Below, piece by piece: positions 1-8,412 of a DNA stretch of 64,000 nucleotides. The DNA comes from JAVJUS01 sp040220455. GTDB lineage: Bacteria > Pseudomonadota > Alphaproteobacteria > DSM-16000 > Inquilinaceae. The position numbers were made by a program, and so were the translations under genes. The notes beneath the pieces are model-generated. The model ran no database searches. It was given only the letters and a program-made list of their open reading frames with translations, and was not told the DNA's origin. Numbering within the stretch: position 1 is the first letter of the stretch; every line of letters starts with the position of its first letter. The stretch lies in contig JAVJUS010000130.1 of NCBI GenBank assembly GCA_040220455.1, positions 40,592 through 104,591 of the forward strand, in the 5' to 3' direction.

Positions 1-641
1 GCGAAGACGTCCGGCAGACGGTGGCTGATCAGGATGACGCCGATGCCCCGGCTCTTGAGCTCGCGGATCAGGTCGAGCACGTGCTCGACCTCGCGCACTG
101 CCAACGCGGCCGTCGGCTCGTCCATAATCACCAGCTTGGGCTGGAAGGTGATCGCCCGGGCGATGGCGACGCTCTGTTGCTGGCCGCCGGACAGGCTGCC
201 GACGCGGTAGTCGGTCGACGGCAGCCGGGCGCCCAGATGCGCGATGATGCGCTCGGCCTCGTCGTGCATGCGGTGGCTGTCGAGCACGCGGATCGGCAGG
301 AACCCCAGCATCCGCCGGAGCGGCTCGCGGCCGAGGAAGATGTTGGCCGCGACGTCCTGCTCCCGGGCGAGCGCCAGGTCCTGGTAGATCATCTCGATGC
401 CCAGCTCGCGCGTGCGCCGCGGGTCGCCGAAGGGCAGCGGCCGGCCGGCGAAGGTCACCGTGCCGGCATCGGGCAGATGCACGCCGGTGACGATCTTCAT
501 CAGGGTCGACTTGCCCGCGCCGTTGTCGCCGACCAGCGCGACGACCTCGCCCTCGGCGACCTCGAAGGACACGCCCTTGAGCACCTCGATCGGGCCGAAG
601 GACTTCTTCAGGTCGCGGATGTCCAGCAGCGCGCCGGTCAT
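1..641 (-). CDS. Sugar ABC transporter ATP-binding protein, N-terminal half (partial)
   Basis: This is the ATPase of a ribose-type (CUT2) importer. It would hydrolyse ATP on the cytoplasmic face to drive the adjacent permease. The reverse strand begins MTGALLDIRDLKKSFG and shows Walker A GDNGAGKST, the signature LSGGQQQ and Walker B LVIMDEPTAAL, followed by the ISHRL switch region. The reading frame is open to the window edge, so about 213 codons are present; CUT2 ATPases usually have two such domains and about 500 residues. The start ATG overlaps the permease stop as ATGA (638-641), which indicates translational coupling. The ABC call is certain; the substrate is not readable. Confidence 0.93.
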   Translation of the reverse strand, partial: MTGALLDIRDLKKSFGPIEVLKGVSFEVAEGEVVALVGDNGAGKSTLMKIVTGVHLPDAGTVTFAGRPLPFGDPRRTRELGIEMIYQDLALAREQDVAANIFLGREPLRRMLGFLPIRVLDSHRMHDEAERIIAHLGARLPSTDYRVGSLSGGQQQSVAIARAITFQPKLVIMDEPTAALAVREVEHVLDLIRELKSRGIGVILISHRLPDVF

Positions 642-1606
642 GCCGCCTGCCCCTTCGCGCGCGAGCGGTCGAGCCAGACGGCGAGCACCAGGATCACGCC
701 GATCGAGATCTGCTGGTAGAAGGGCTGGACCGCCATCAGGTTCAGCCCGTTCTGCAGGATGCCCATGATCAGCGCGCCGATCAGCGTGCCGATCACGGTG
801 CCGCGCCCGCCGAACAGGTTGGTGCCGCCGATGACGACGGCGGTGATGGCCTGCAGCTCGTACATCACGCCGGCCGTCGGGTCGGCTGCGTTGATCCGGG
901 TCATGAACAGCAGCCCGGCGAGCCCGGACATGGCGCCGGCGAGCACGTAGAGCCAGATCTTGTGCCGCTCGACATGGATGCCGGTCACGCGCGCGGCCTG
1001 CTCGTTGTCGCCGACGACCAGGGTGTAGCGCCCGAACCGCGTGCGCGAGAGCACGAAATGGCCGACCACGACGGCGGCCAGGAAGACGATCACCGGCATC
1101 GGCACGCCGAAGGGCCGGCCCTGGCCCAGGAAGACGAGCTCCGCCGGCAGGCCGTAGATCGGCCGCCCGTCGGAGAGCACGAACCCGAGACCACGGGCCG
1201 CCGACAGCATGCCCAGCGTGACGATGAACGGCGGCAGCTTGGCCAGGGCGACCAGCGAGCCGTTGACCGCCCCGACGAGCATCCCCGCCCCGATGCAGCC
1301 GAGGATGCCGAACGGCCAGGGCAGGCCCAGCCGCACCACCAGCGCCGCGCCGCAGACCCCGGTCAGCGCCAGGACGGAGCCGAGCGACAGGTCGAGCCCG
1401 GCCGACGAGATGACGAAGGTCGCCCCGACCGCGAGAACGCCGATCACGGCCGTCGCCAGCAGGATGTTGAGCAGGTTGTTGACGCTGAGGAAATTCGGCG
1501 CGAAGACGACCATCGCCGCCGTCATGACGGCGAGCACGACGAGCGATTCGACACGAACCGGCAGCTTCGGCCCGCGGGCCGGCGCCTGTACCGCCGCTGA
1601 GGTCAC
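638..1606 (-). CDS. Sugar ABC transporter permease (RbsC-like)
   Basis: This 322-residue inner-membrane permease belongs to the ribose/xylose/galactose (CUT2) class. It is almost entirely hydrophobic helices, with the family features LDLSLGSVLALTG near residue 75 and AVVIGGTNLFGGRGTVIGT near residue 260. It lies between the binding protein (90 bp upstream) and the ATPase, whose ATG overlaps its stop codon, so the three form one operon. Length and the absence of an ATPase domain fit RbsC. The transported sugar or polyol cannot be deduced. Confidence 0.93.
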   Translation of the reverse strand: MTSAAVQAPARGPKLPVRVESLVVLAVMTAAMVVFAPNFLSVNNLLNILLATAVIGVLAVGATFVISSAGLDLSLGSVLALTGVCGAALVVRLGLPWPFGILGCIGAGMLVGAVNGSLVALAKLPPFIVTLGMLSAARGLGFVLSDGRPIYGLPAELVFLGQGRPFGVPMPVIVFLAAVVVGHFVLSRTRFGRYTLVVGDNEQAARVTGIHVERHKIWLYVLAGAMSGLAGLLFMTRINAADPTAGVMYELQAITAVVIGGTNLFGGRGTVIGTLIGALIMGILQNGLNLMAVQPFYQQISIGVILVLAVWLDRSRAKGQAA

Positions 1607-1696
1607 GGCAGGCCCCCTCTCCTGTCGGCCACGGGCGCGGCCGCCGCGGACCCGGGGGCCCGCGGCGGCCGGCTCACGATGCCACGCCGTGGCGCG

Positions 1697-2671
1697 TCAC
1701 CGCACGTACTGGAGCAGCGGATCCTCGCCCGCCTCGAGCACCTCCTGGTCGAGCACGATGGTGTCGACCAGGACCAGGTCGTCGACCTCGCCGCCCTCGA
1801 CGACCTCCTTGGCGAGTTCGACCGAGCGGTATCCGACCAGGTAGGGCAGCTGCGCCACCGAGGCGTCGAGCCGGCCCTGCTCGATCGAGCGCACGGCGTC
1901 GGCGTTGCCGTCGGTGCCGACGACGATGACCTGATCGCCCTTGCCGGCGCCGTAGGCCGCCTCGACCGCGCCCAGCGCCATGGTGTCGTTGGCCGCGTAG
2001 ATCGCCGCCAGGTCCGGATTGCGCACGAGCACGTCGTTGGTGATGTTGGCCGCCTTCAGCCGGTCCCAGTCGCCGGGCAGGCTGGCCTCGATCGTCATGT
2101 TCGGCGCGAATTCGGCGAGCCCCTCGACGAAACCGTCGCGCCGCGCCTGGCCCGTGACGTTGCCGGCCAGCCCCTCGATGACCAGCACCGCGCCCTCGGC
2201 GTCCTCGCCCAGCCGGTCGGCGATGTAGCGCGCGGCCTTCTCGCCGGCGAGCCGGTTGTCCGAGGAGATGGTGAAGGCGATGTCGATGCCTTCCTGCGCA
2301 GCCATCTCCCGGTCGAGATTGCCGTCGAGATCGACGATCGGGATGCCGGATTCGGTCGCCTGCTTGAGGCAGGGCAGCAGGTTGACCGAGTTGATCGCCG
2401 CCGTGATCAGCGCGTCGGGATCGGATTCCAGCATGTTGAGGCAGGTGTTGAGCTGCGGCTCGACATCGGCCTCCGACGGCACGGCCTGGATCTGGCCGCC
2501 CACGCCCGCGGCCTCCATGCCGTCCTCCACGCCCTCGCCCATGGCGCCCCAGAACGGGTTGGCGAGCGTCTTCATGAGTACGGCGAACTGGAGATCCTGG
2601 GCCTGGGCACCGGCGGCGGCGAGACCGACGGCGAGGGCCGCGGCGGACGCGGCGAGCGGACGGACGAACAT
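1697..2671 (-). CDS. Periplasmic sugar-binding protein of the ABC importer
   Basis: This 324-residue periplasmic-binding protein (type 1 fold, RbsB/XylF-like) should capture the sugar and deliver it to the downstream permease. The ATG at 2671 was chosen over a longer frame (to 2776) because GGGAGGA lies just upstream and because the protein then begins with a clean signal peptide, MFVRPLAASAAALAVG, with probable cleavage after AQA. The mature chain starts DLQFAVLMKTLANPFWGAM, typical of the family, and the C-terminal half has the IYAANDTMALGAVEAA motif. It starts 34 bp after the LacI gene, so regulator and transporter are probably one transcript. Confidence 0.93.
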   Translation of the reverse strand: MFVRPLAASAAALAVGLAAAGAQAQDLQFAVLMKTLANPFWGAMGEGVEDGMEAAGVGGQIQAVPSEADVEPQLNTCLNMLESDPDALITAAINSVNLLPCLKQATESGIPIVDLDGNLDREMAAQEGIDIAFTISSDNRLAGEKAARYIADRLGEDAEGAVLVIEGLAGNVTGQARRDGFVEGLAEFAPNMTIEASLPGDWDRLKAANITNDVLVRNPDLAAIYAANDTMALGAVEAAYGAGKGDQVIVVGTDGNADAVRSIEQGRLDASVAQLPYLVGYRSVELAKEVVEGGEVDDLVLVDTIVLDQEVLEAGEDPLLQYVR

Positions 2672-2705
2672 CACTTCCTCCCTTGATTGGACACGACGGC
2701 GGGGA

Positions 2706-3743
2706 TCATACCCCCTTGCCGGCTGGGATTGTGGATTCGCGCACGCAAAGCGTGCAAGGCAGGCGGATCCGCGCATGCTCCTGCATTTCGCCGGCGAGGC
2801 GCTTGGTCATCAGGCTCCATGCGAGGTCGCCCATCTTCTCGGTGGGCTGCCGGATCGTGCTGATGAAGGGCTTGAGCACCGTCATCCATTCGAAGTCGTC
2901 GAACCCGAGAAGCGAAATCTCCTCCGGAAACGACAGATCCAGCTCGCGAATCGCCTGAATGGCGCCGAGCGCGGCGACATGCGTGGCAGCGAACAGCGCG
3001 CTCGGCCGGTCGGCCCCGGACAGCGCGCCGATCGCCGCCTGGCGGGCGGAGTCGACGGTCAGCCCGCCATGGACGACCCGGGCGCGGGGCGAAAGCCCGG
3101 CCTCCTCCAGCGCGCGGCGATAGCCGGCCTCGCGCTCGCGGATGTTCTCGAGGTCCAGGCTGCTGACCAGCAGCGCGATGTCGCGATGGCCGAGGTGCAG
3201 GAGGTGGCGCGTGCCCTCGTGGGTGGCAGCCTCGTTGTCGGCGCTGATCGTGTCGACCTCGGCCAGGCTGCCGGCCCGGTCCAGGATGACCGCCGGCACG
3301 CCTTCCAGGCGCAGGTCGTCCATCGACAAGAAATCGTCGCCCGCCGGCACCACGATCATCGCCTCGACCTGGCGCGAGAGCAGCGCGCCGATGCGCTGGC
3401 GCTCGAGCGCCGGGTCCTCGTTGGAGCTGACCAGGATGATCTCGTAGCCGCTGTCCGCGGCGAGCTCCTCGATCCGCTTGACCAGCCCGCCGAAGAACGC
3501 GTTGGTGAAATCCGGCACGACGATGCCGATGATGCGGCTGCGCCGGCTGCGCAGGCTGGCGGCGATGCCGTTGGGCCGGTAGCCGAGCGCGTCGATCGCG
3601 GCCTCGACCCGTTCGCGCCGCTCGGGTCCGACATAGCGGGTGCCGCTGAGCACGTTGGAGACGGTGGCGATCGACACGCCCGCATGGGCCGCGACATCGC
3701 GAATGGTGGGGGCCGAGCTGCGCGAGCGCCGGGCACGAACCAA
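2706..3743 (-). CDS. LacI-family transcriptional regulator
   Basis: This 345-residue repressor has an N-terminal LacI helix-turn-helix at about residues 12-58 (TIRDVAAHAGVSIATVSNVL, then YRPNGIAASLR hinge) followed by a periplasmic-binding-protein-like sensor domain ending in DDFEWMTVLKPFISTIRQP. The start is TTG at 3743, supported by GGGGAG about 10 nt upstream; no in-frame ATG precedes the helix-turn-helix. It is the first gene of the sugar-transporter operon, so it probably controls its own transcript and responds to the transported sugar or a metabolite. An 8-bp palindrome lies about 67 bp upstream. Confidence 0.95.
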   Translation of the reverse strand: MVRARRSRSSAPTIRDVAAHAGVSIATVSNVLSGTRYVGPERRERVEAAIDALGYRPNGIAASLRSRRSRIIGIVVPDFTNAFFGGLVKRIEELAADSGYEIILVSSNEDPALERQRIGALLSRQVEAMIVVPAGDDFLSMDDLRLEGVPAVILDRAGSLAEVDTISADNEAATHEGTRHLLHLGHRDIALLVSSLDLENIREREAGYRRALEEAGLSPRARVVHGGLTVDSARQAAIGALSGADRPSALFAATHVAALGAIQAIRELDLSFPEEISLLGFDDFEWMTVLKPFISTIRQPTEKMGDLAWSLMTKRLAGEMQEHARIRLPCTLCVRESTIPAGKGV

Positions 3744-3809
3744 GCCGGGTGTCTCCCCTGTAACCGGCGGAACCGTATCGTTTTGGCGACATCGAACGAG
3801 CGTCGCGTT

Positions 3810-3817
3810 AAACGTTT
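3810..3817. promoter_or_regulatory. Candidate LacI-family operator (AAACGTTT)
   Basis: A perfect palindrome AAACGTTT with a central CG, flanked by TT on the left and TT on the right, lies in the 176-bp gap upstream of the LacI gene. LacI-family operators generally are palindromes centred on CG, so autoregulation is a reasonable inference. A TTGACG at 3848-3853 (minus strand) could be a -35 box, but no good -10 box is visible, so the promoter itself is not called. Confidence 0.4.
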
Positions 3818-3919
3818 TTCATGAGACTAATCCGGGAATCGTTTCGTCGTCAACGCAGTATCCGTAATGAAGTTGCAATGGAATGCGGGCAACGGCGATC
3901 GGCGCGCAGCCTCCGCCCG

Positions 3920-4951
3920 TCAGGACTTTTCGACCGGCTTGCTGCGCAGCCGGCCGACCGTTTCCGGCTCGGCACGCTTGCAGGATTGCGGCGGCAGCCC
4001 GCGGAGCACGAGCTCGGCGTCGCTCAACGCGAGACGGCCGATCTCGCGGAACGCCTCGGGCGTGCCGCCGGTGCGGTGGGCGGACAGCAGCAGCCCCTCG
4101 ACACCGCGGACCGGGTCGTCCGGGGCCACCGGCTCGTCGGGAAAGACGTCCGTGGCGGCGACGAAGCGCCCGGCCTTCACCGCGTCGACCAGCGCGGGGA
4201 AGTCGACCACGCCGGCGCGGCTCATCAGCAGGAAGGCCGCGCCGTCCGGGATCAGCGCGAATTCCCGTGCCCCAAGGAAGGCCGTGTTCTCCGTCGTCAC
4301 CGCGGCGAAGACGAAGATCACCTGGCTCGACGACAGGACGGTGTCGAGATCGGCGGGCTCCGCGTCATGGGCGCGGATCACGCGCTCAGGCAGCCAGGGA
4401 TCGTGCACCCGGACCCGGCCGCCGAAGGGCGCCAGCATCGGGCGCAGGGCGCGGGCCAGGTCGCCGAAGCCGATGATCCCGACCGGTGCCCCGGTCAGGT
4501 GGAAGGTCGCGGCGTTGGCTTCCAGGCCATAGGTCTCCCGCCCGGCGCGGAAGGCGCGGTCGGCCGCGGTGATACCGCGGGCCAGGTCGATCGCCATGCC
4601 CAGCGCCGCTTCGGCGACCGGCATCGAGAAGGCCGGGCTGGCGTTGAGCACGCGGATGCCGCGCGCGAAGCAGCGCGCGTAGTCGATGTTGGGCAGGAAA
4701 TTGCCCTCGACATTGATCACGGCGCGCAGGGCCGGCGCCCGGTCGAGCCGCTCGGCCGGCAGGTCCGTCTGCCCGATGACCAGCGTGGCGCGCGGCAGAT
4801 GTTCGTCGATCATCGCCGCCGGCATCGGGCCGTCGTCGTGGACGACGAGCTCGCCCAGCGCCTCCAGTCGCGCGCGCGTCTGCGCGTCGCAGATCAGGCC
4901 GAGCGTGCGCGGATGCGGATCGACGAGAATGACCGGCCTGTCGCCCGCCAT
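3920..4951 (-). CDS. D-2-hydroxyacid dehydrogenase family protein
   Basis: This 343-residue NAD(P)-dependent cytoplasmic oxidoreductase would interconvert a 2-hydroxyacid and a 2-ketoacid. The Rossmann motif GIIGFG is at 158-163, and the catalytic triad positions are Arg245 (SRAG), Glu273 (DVFPDEP) and His292 (SAHRTGG). The ATG at 4951 is preferred to one 19 codons upstream because GGGGAGGGG sits directly before it. It is transcribed in the same direction as the LacI/ABC sugar operon, 176 bp ahead of it, so it may process a sugar acid from that transporter. Phosphoglycerate dehydrogenase is less likely because no ACT domain is present. Confidence 0.88.
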   Translation of the reverse strand: MAGDRPVILVDPHPRTLGLICDAQTRARLEALGELVVHDDGPMPAAMIDEHLPRATLVIGQTDLPAERLDRAPALRAVINVEGNFLPNIDYARCFARGIRVLNASPAFSMPVAEAALGMAIDLARGITAADRAFRAGRETYGLEANAATFHLTGAPVGIIGFGDLARALRPMLAPFGGRVRVHDPWLPERVIRAHDAEPADLDTVLSSSQVIFVFAAVTTENTAFLGAREFALIPDGAAFLLMSRAGVVDFPALVDAVKAGRFVAATDVFPDEPVAPDDPVRGVEGLLLSAHRTGGTPEAFREIGRLALSDAELVLRGLPPQSCKRAEPETVGRLRSKPVEKS

Positions 4952-5044
4952 GGGCCCCTCCCCCGTTCGGTCGTTCGGTTGCTTGGCCGCCGCCGGCGAG
5001 GCCGGCACGGCAGGGGGGAGACTACGGCCGGAAGGCCCGCCGGC

Positions 5045-5941
5045 TCAATCGGTCGCGGCCGGGTCCCCGCCCGGCCCGCCGGTCATGGCGCGCAGTCGGG
5101 CGATGCGCGCCTCGGTCGCCGGATGGGTCCGCAGCCATCCCGGCGGCGTCACGCGTGCGCGGCGGGGGAGCAGCCGGCGCCACAGGAACGCCTGCTCGAG
5201 CTCGATCCGACGCAGCGCGACGGCCAGCGCCGCGGGGTCGCCGGTCAGCTCGATCGCGCTCTGGTCGGCGTCGAATTCCCGGTTGCGGGCGAGCGCCGTT
5301 TGAAGCAGCAGCGTCGCGAACGGCGCCACCACCAGGGCCGCGACAGTGCCCGCCGGGATCGGGTCGCCGCCGCCCGTGATCGAGAGGACGGCGGCCAGCG
5401 CCAGCCCGACGACGGCGAAGCCGCGCACCAGCCGGCCCATGATCTCCGACAGGGCCATGATGGCCGAGTCGCCACTGGCCAGATGCGCGACCTCGTGCGC
5501 CAGGACGGCCGTCATCTCGCGCAGGCCCAGCGTCTCGATCGCGCCGGTCGACAGCCCGACGACCGGACCGCGCCGGGTCGAGAGCGAGAACGCCACGGGC
5601 TCGACGCTCGGCACGACGACCAGGCCGGGAAGCCGGTCCAGCCCGGCGCGAATCGCCACGCGGTCGAGCCGGTCGTAGATCGCGGGATGGCGCCAACGGT
5701 CCAGCGGGCGCGCTCGGAGCACGCGAAGCATGAGCTCCGGCGCCGCCCGGGGGGCGAGGACGGCGGCGCCGACAACGATGCCGAGGGCGATAGCGATGCC
5801 CGGCCCGCCGGCGAGCAGATCGGCGATCGCCACCAGGACGGCCGCCAGCACGGCCAGCAGGCCGGCGGCCTGCAGCCGGTTGCGCCGGCGGAAGCGGGCC
5901 AACCGCGCGGGATCGAGGCTCGGGTCGGTCACGCTCCCCAT
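5045..5941 (-). CDS. M48-family membrane metalloprotease (HtpX-like)
   Basis: This 298-residue zinc endopeptidase is anchored in the inner membrane and would act on membrane or misfolded proteins. Two hydrophobic segments lie at about 24-42 and 47-63. The zinc motif HEVAH is at 149-153, the third ligand Glu222 is in NREFDAD, and two further hydrophobic stretches lie between them (about 172-215). A longer frame to 6046 is rejected because its first codons read through a transcription terminator; the ATG at 5941 has no strong ribosome-binding site, so the start is only moderately certain. The short C-terminus THPATEARIARLRAM is typical of M48 peptidases. It is a distant HtpX relative, not a clear orthologue. 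Confidence 0.88.
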   Translation of the reverse strand: MGSVTDPSLDPARLARFRRRNRLQAAGLLAVLAAVLVAIADLLAGGPGIAIALGIVVGAAVLAPRAAPELMLRVLRARPLDRWRHPAIYDRLDRVAIRAGLDRLPGLVVVPSVEPVAFSLSTRRGPVVGLSTGAIETLGLREMTAVLAHEVAHLASGDSAIMALSEIMGRLVRGFAVVGLALAAVLSITGGGDPIPAGTVAALVVAPFATLLLQTALARNREFDADQSAIELTGDPAALAVALRRIELEQAFLWRRLLPRRARVTPPGWLRTHPATEARIARLRAMTGGPGGDPAATD

Positions 5942-5996
5942 ATCGGCGCGGTGCGCCGCCGGCGCCAGCCCGCGACTCCGGGCGAAGAGCGGACGC

Positions 5997-6031
5997 AAAA
6001 AAGGCCCCCGCCTTGCGGGGAGGCGGGGGCC
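5997..6031 (-). terminator. Rho-independent terminator (minus strand)
   Basis: A perfect 10-bp stem (6003-6012 pairs with 6022-6031, GGCCCCCGCC) with a 9-nt loop is followed on the minus strand by six T residues (complement of 5997-6002). It therefore stops leftward transcription and isolates the M48 gene from leftward read-through. It lies only 55 bp before the M48 start, so the M48 promoter must be inside or just after it, or the hairpin acts as a leader attenuator. Confidence 0.8.
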
Positions 6032-6227
6032 GAGACGGGGAGGCATTCGGATCGATGGGGCTATCGATCTGACGCCGACGATACGCCGCGCCTCGCGCCG
6101 TCGCTGTGACGGGCGTCACTCCCGCGCGGCCTTAACTTTTCGGTAGCCCTGACGGCGCAAGAGTGCCGTCACCTTCTTCGGTCAGGCGCGGCCGCGCCGC
6201 CGGCGGTCATCGGGAGACCTTCGGGAC

Positions 6228-6557
6228 ATGACGACGCAGGAAAGCATCGTCTACAGCGTATCGACCCGCGCGGGCGGCGCCTGGACCGCCCGCGGCCAGG
6301 TGATCGACATGCAGAAGGCCATCGGCGCGGCGGAGGGCTTCCTCGCCCAGCCGGACTGCGAGCGCGTGCGCGTCGACAAGACCTTCTACGACGCCGAGAA
6401 CGCCCGCCAGGTGACGACCACGATCCTGGAGAAGGGGCGCGACGCCGCCCGCGCGCGCCGGGGCCCCGGCATCGTCACCTGGGTGCTGGTGGCCGCCGCC
6501 GGCGGCGTCATCAGCTTCGCCCTGACCTACGCCGTCGCCACCGGCGCCTTCGGCTGA
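6228..6557 (+). CDS. Small tail-anchored membrane protein, function unknown
   Basis: This 109-residue protein is not recognised. Residues 1-75 are soluble and mixed alpha/beta (SIVYSVSTRAGGAWTARGQV, then a central amphipathic helix), followed by a basic patch ARARRGPG and a single C-terminal transmembrane helix at about 83-106. That arrangement suggests a cytoplasmic domain held on the inner membrane by its tail. GGGAG about 12 nt before the ATG supports the start. It faces the polyamine-transporter operon tail to tail and points away from the M48 protease; no functional link is evident. Confidence 0.7.
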   Translation: MTTQESIVYSVSTRAGGAWTARGQVIDMQKAIGAAEGFLAQPDCERVRVDKTFYDAENARQVTTTILEKGRDAARARRGPGIVTWVLVAAAGGVISFALTYAVATGAFG

Positions 6558-6581
6558 CCCCGGCCGCCAGGCCGCCCCCTC

Positions 6582-7430
6582 CTACGCCGCCCCCTCTTCC
6601 GCCTGGACGGCCATGCGGGCGTCCAGCGCGCGCTGGCGTTCGCGGCGAGCGTAGATCCAACCCGCCGTGGCGACGCAGATCGAGACGACGAGCACGATGA
6701 TCGTCGCCAGCGCGTTGATGTCCGGGCTGACCCCCAGGCGCACCTTCGAGAAGACGACCATCGGCAGGGTCGAGCTGCCCGGCCCGGAGACGAAGCTGGC
6801 GATCACCAGGTCGTCGAGCGACAGGGTGAAGGCGAGCAGCCAGCCCGCCACCAGGGCCGGCGCGATCATCGGCAGGGTGATGACGAAGAACACCTTGCCC
6901 GGCCGCGCCCCCAGGTCCATCGCCGCCTCCTCCACCGAGCGCTCGAGGCCGGACAGGCGCGACTGCACGACGACGGCGACATAGGCCATGGAAAAGGTGA
7001 CGTGCGCGATCGTGATCGTCGTCATGCCGCGCCCGCCGGGCCAACCGATCGCCTGCTCCATCGCGACGAAGAGCAGCAGCAGCGACAGGCCGGTGATGAC
7101 CTCGGGCATGACCAGCGGCGCCGCGATCATGCCGGAGAACAGCAGCCGGCCACGGAACCGGCCGAAGCGCGCCATGGTCAGCCCCGCCATCGTACCCAGG
7201 ATCACGGCCAAGCTGGCGTTGATCGCCGCGATGCGTACGGAGAGCCAGGCTGCGGAGAGCACCTGATCGTTGCGCAGCAGCTCGCCATACCACTTGAACG
7301 ACCAGCCGCCCCACACGGCGACGAGCTGGGAGGCGTTGAAGCTGTAGATGATGAGGATGACGATCGGCGCGTAGAGGAAGACGAACCCGAGCGCCAGCCA
7401 GGTCAGCAGGAAGCGGCCCGGGCCCTTCAT
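6582..7430 (-). CDS. potC: Polyamine ABC transporter permease (PotC-like)
   Basis: This 282-residue inner-membrane permease is the last gene of the polyamine-type operon. It has six predicted helices and the permease-ATPase coupling loop EEAAMDLGARPGKVFFVITLP (only the first residues EEAAMDLGA are diagnostic). The N-terminal FLYAPIVILIIYSFN and the internal SFNASQLVAVWGGWSFKWY are typical of PotC/PotI. It starts 19 bp after the PotB-like gene. Putrescine or spermidine is the likely substrate class, inferred from the operon as a whole. Confidence 0.92.
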   Translation of the reverse strand: MKGPGRFLLTWLALGFVFLYAPIVILIIYSFNASQLVAVWGGWSFKWYGELLRNDQVLSAAWLSVRIAAINASLAVILGTMAGLTMARFGRFRGRLLFSGMIAAPLVMPEVITGLSLLLLFVAMEQAIGWPGGRGMTTITIAHVTFSMAYVAVVVQSRLSGLERSVEEAAMDLGARPGKVFFVITLPMIAPALVAGWLLAFTLSLDDLVIASFVSGPGSSTLPMVVFSKVRLGVSPDINALATIIVLVVSICVATAGWIYARRERQRALDARMAVQAEEGAA

Positions 7431-7449
7431 CGCCTGCGTTCCCCCGCCG

Positions 7450-8412
7450 TCACCGCGCCGCGGCCTCGCGCGCCTGGAAGTGCTGGAAGGCCATGATGGG
7501 CACGACCAGCACCAGCAGCAGCGCGATCGCCACGGCGCTGGCCACCGGCCAGTCGCGGTTGTTGAAGAACTCCTGCCACAGCACCTTGCCGATCATCAGC
7601 GTGTCGGGGCCGCCCAGCAACTCGGGGATGACGAACTCCCCGACCGCCGGAATGAAGACCAGCAGCGAGCCGGCGACGATCCCCGGCAGCGACAGCGGCA
7701 GGGTGACGGCCAGAAAGGCCTTCCAGGGCGGGCAGCCGAGATCCATCGCCGCCTCGACCAGGCTCTCGTCCATGCGCTCCAGCGTGGCGTAGAGCGGCAG
7801 GACCATGAACGGCAGGTAGGAGTAGACGATGCCGACATAGACCGCGAAATCGGTGCGGATCATGCGAATCGGCTCGTCGATCAGGCCGATCGAGATCAGC
7901 GCGGAGTTGATCAGCCCGGTGTCGTTGAGCAGCCCGATCCAGGCATAGACCCGGATCAGGAAGGACGTCCAGAACGGCAGGATGATCGCCATCAGCAGCG
8001 GGCCGCGCCAGCCGGCGGGCGCGCGCGCGATGGCGTAGGCCATCGGGTAGCCGATGATCAACGCCGCCAGGGTCGAGATGGCGGCGATCTTGACCGAGTT
8101 CAGATAGGCCACCGTGTAGAGCGGGTCGCTCAGCAGATAGCCGAAATTGCCGAAGGCGAGCCGGATCTGGACGACGCCGTACTCCAGCATCTCGATCAGC
8201 GGCTCGTAGGGCGGCCGGGCGATCGCCGCCTCGGACAGCGAGATCTTCAGCACGATCACGAACGGCGCCAGGAAGAACAGCAGCAGCCAGGCGTAGGGCA
8301 CCGCCGTGACCAGTGCCTTGCCCGAGCGGTGCAGCCGGGCCCGCAGCCGCCGGCCGAGCGCCGCGCCGGCGCGCCCGACGGACCCGGGCTCGCCGGCCGC
8401 GGCGTCAGTCAT
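7450..8412 (-). CDS. potB: Polyamine ABC transporter permease (PotB-like)
   Basis: This 320-residue permease has six predicted transmembrane helices after a basic cytoplasmic N-terminus, with the coupling motif EAAMDLGCPPWKAF near residue 235. It would form a heterodimeric channel with the PotC-like protein. Its ATG overlaps the end of the ATPase gene by 8 nt (ATGACTGA, 8405-8412), which indicates translational coupling of ATPase and channel subunits. Confidence 0.92.
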   Translation of the reverse strand: MTDAAAGEPGSVGRAGAALGRRLRARLHRSGKALVTAVPYAWLLLFFLAPFVIVLKISLSEAAIARPPYEPLIEMLEYGVVQIRLAFGNFGYLLSDPLYTVAYLNSVKIAAISTLAALIIGYPMAYAIARAPAGWRGPLLMAIILPFWTSFLIRVYAWIGLLNDTGLINSALISIGLIDEPIRMIRTDFAVYVGIVYSYLPFMVLPLYATLERMDESLVEAAMDLGCPPWKAFLAVTLPLSLPGIVAGSLLVFIPAVGEFVIPELLGGPDTLMIGKVLWQEFFNNRDWPVASAVAIALLLVLVVPIMAFQHFQAREAAAR

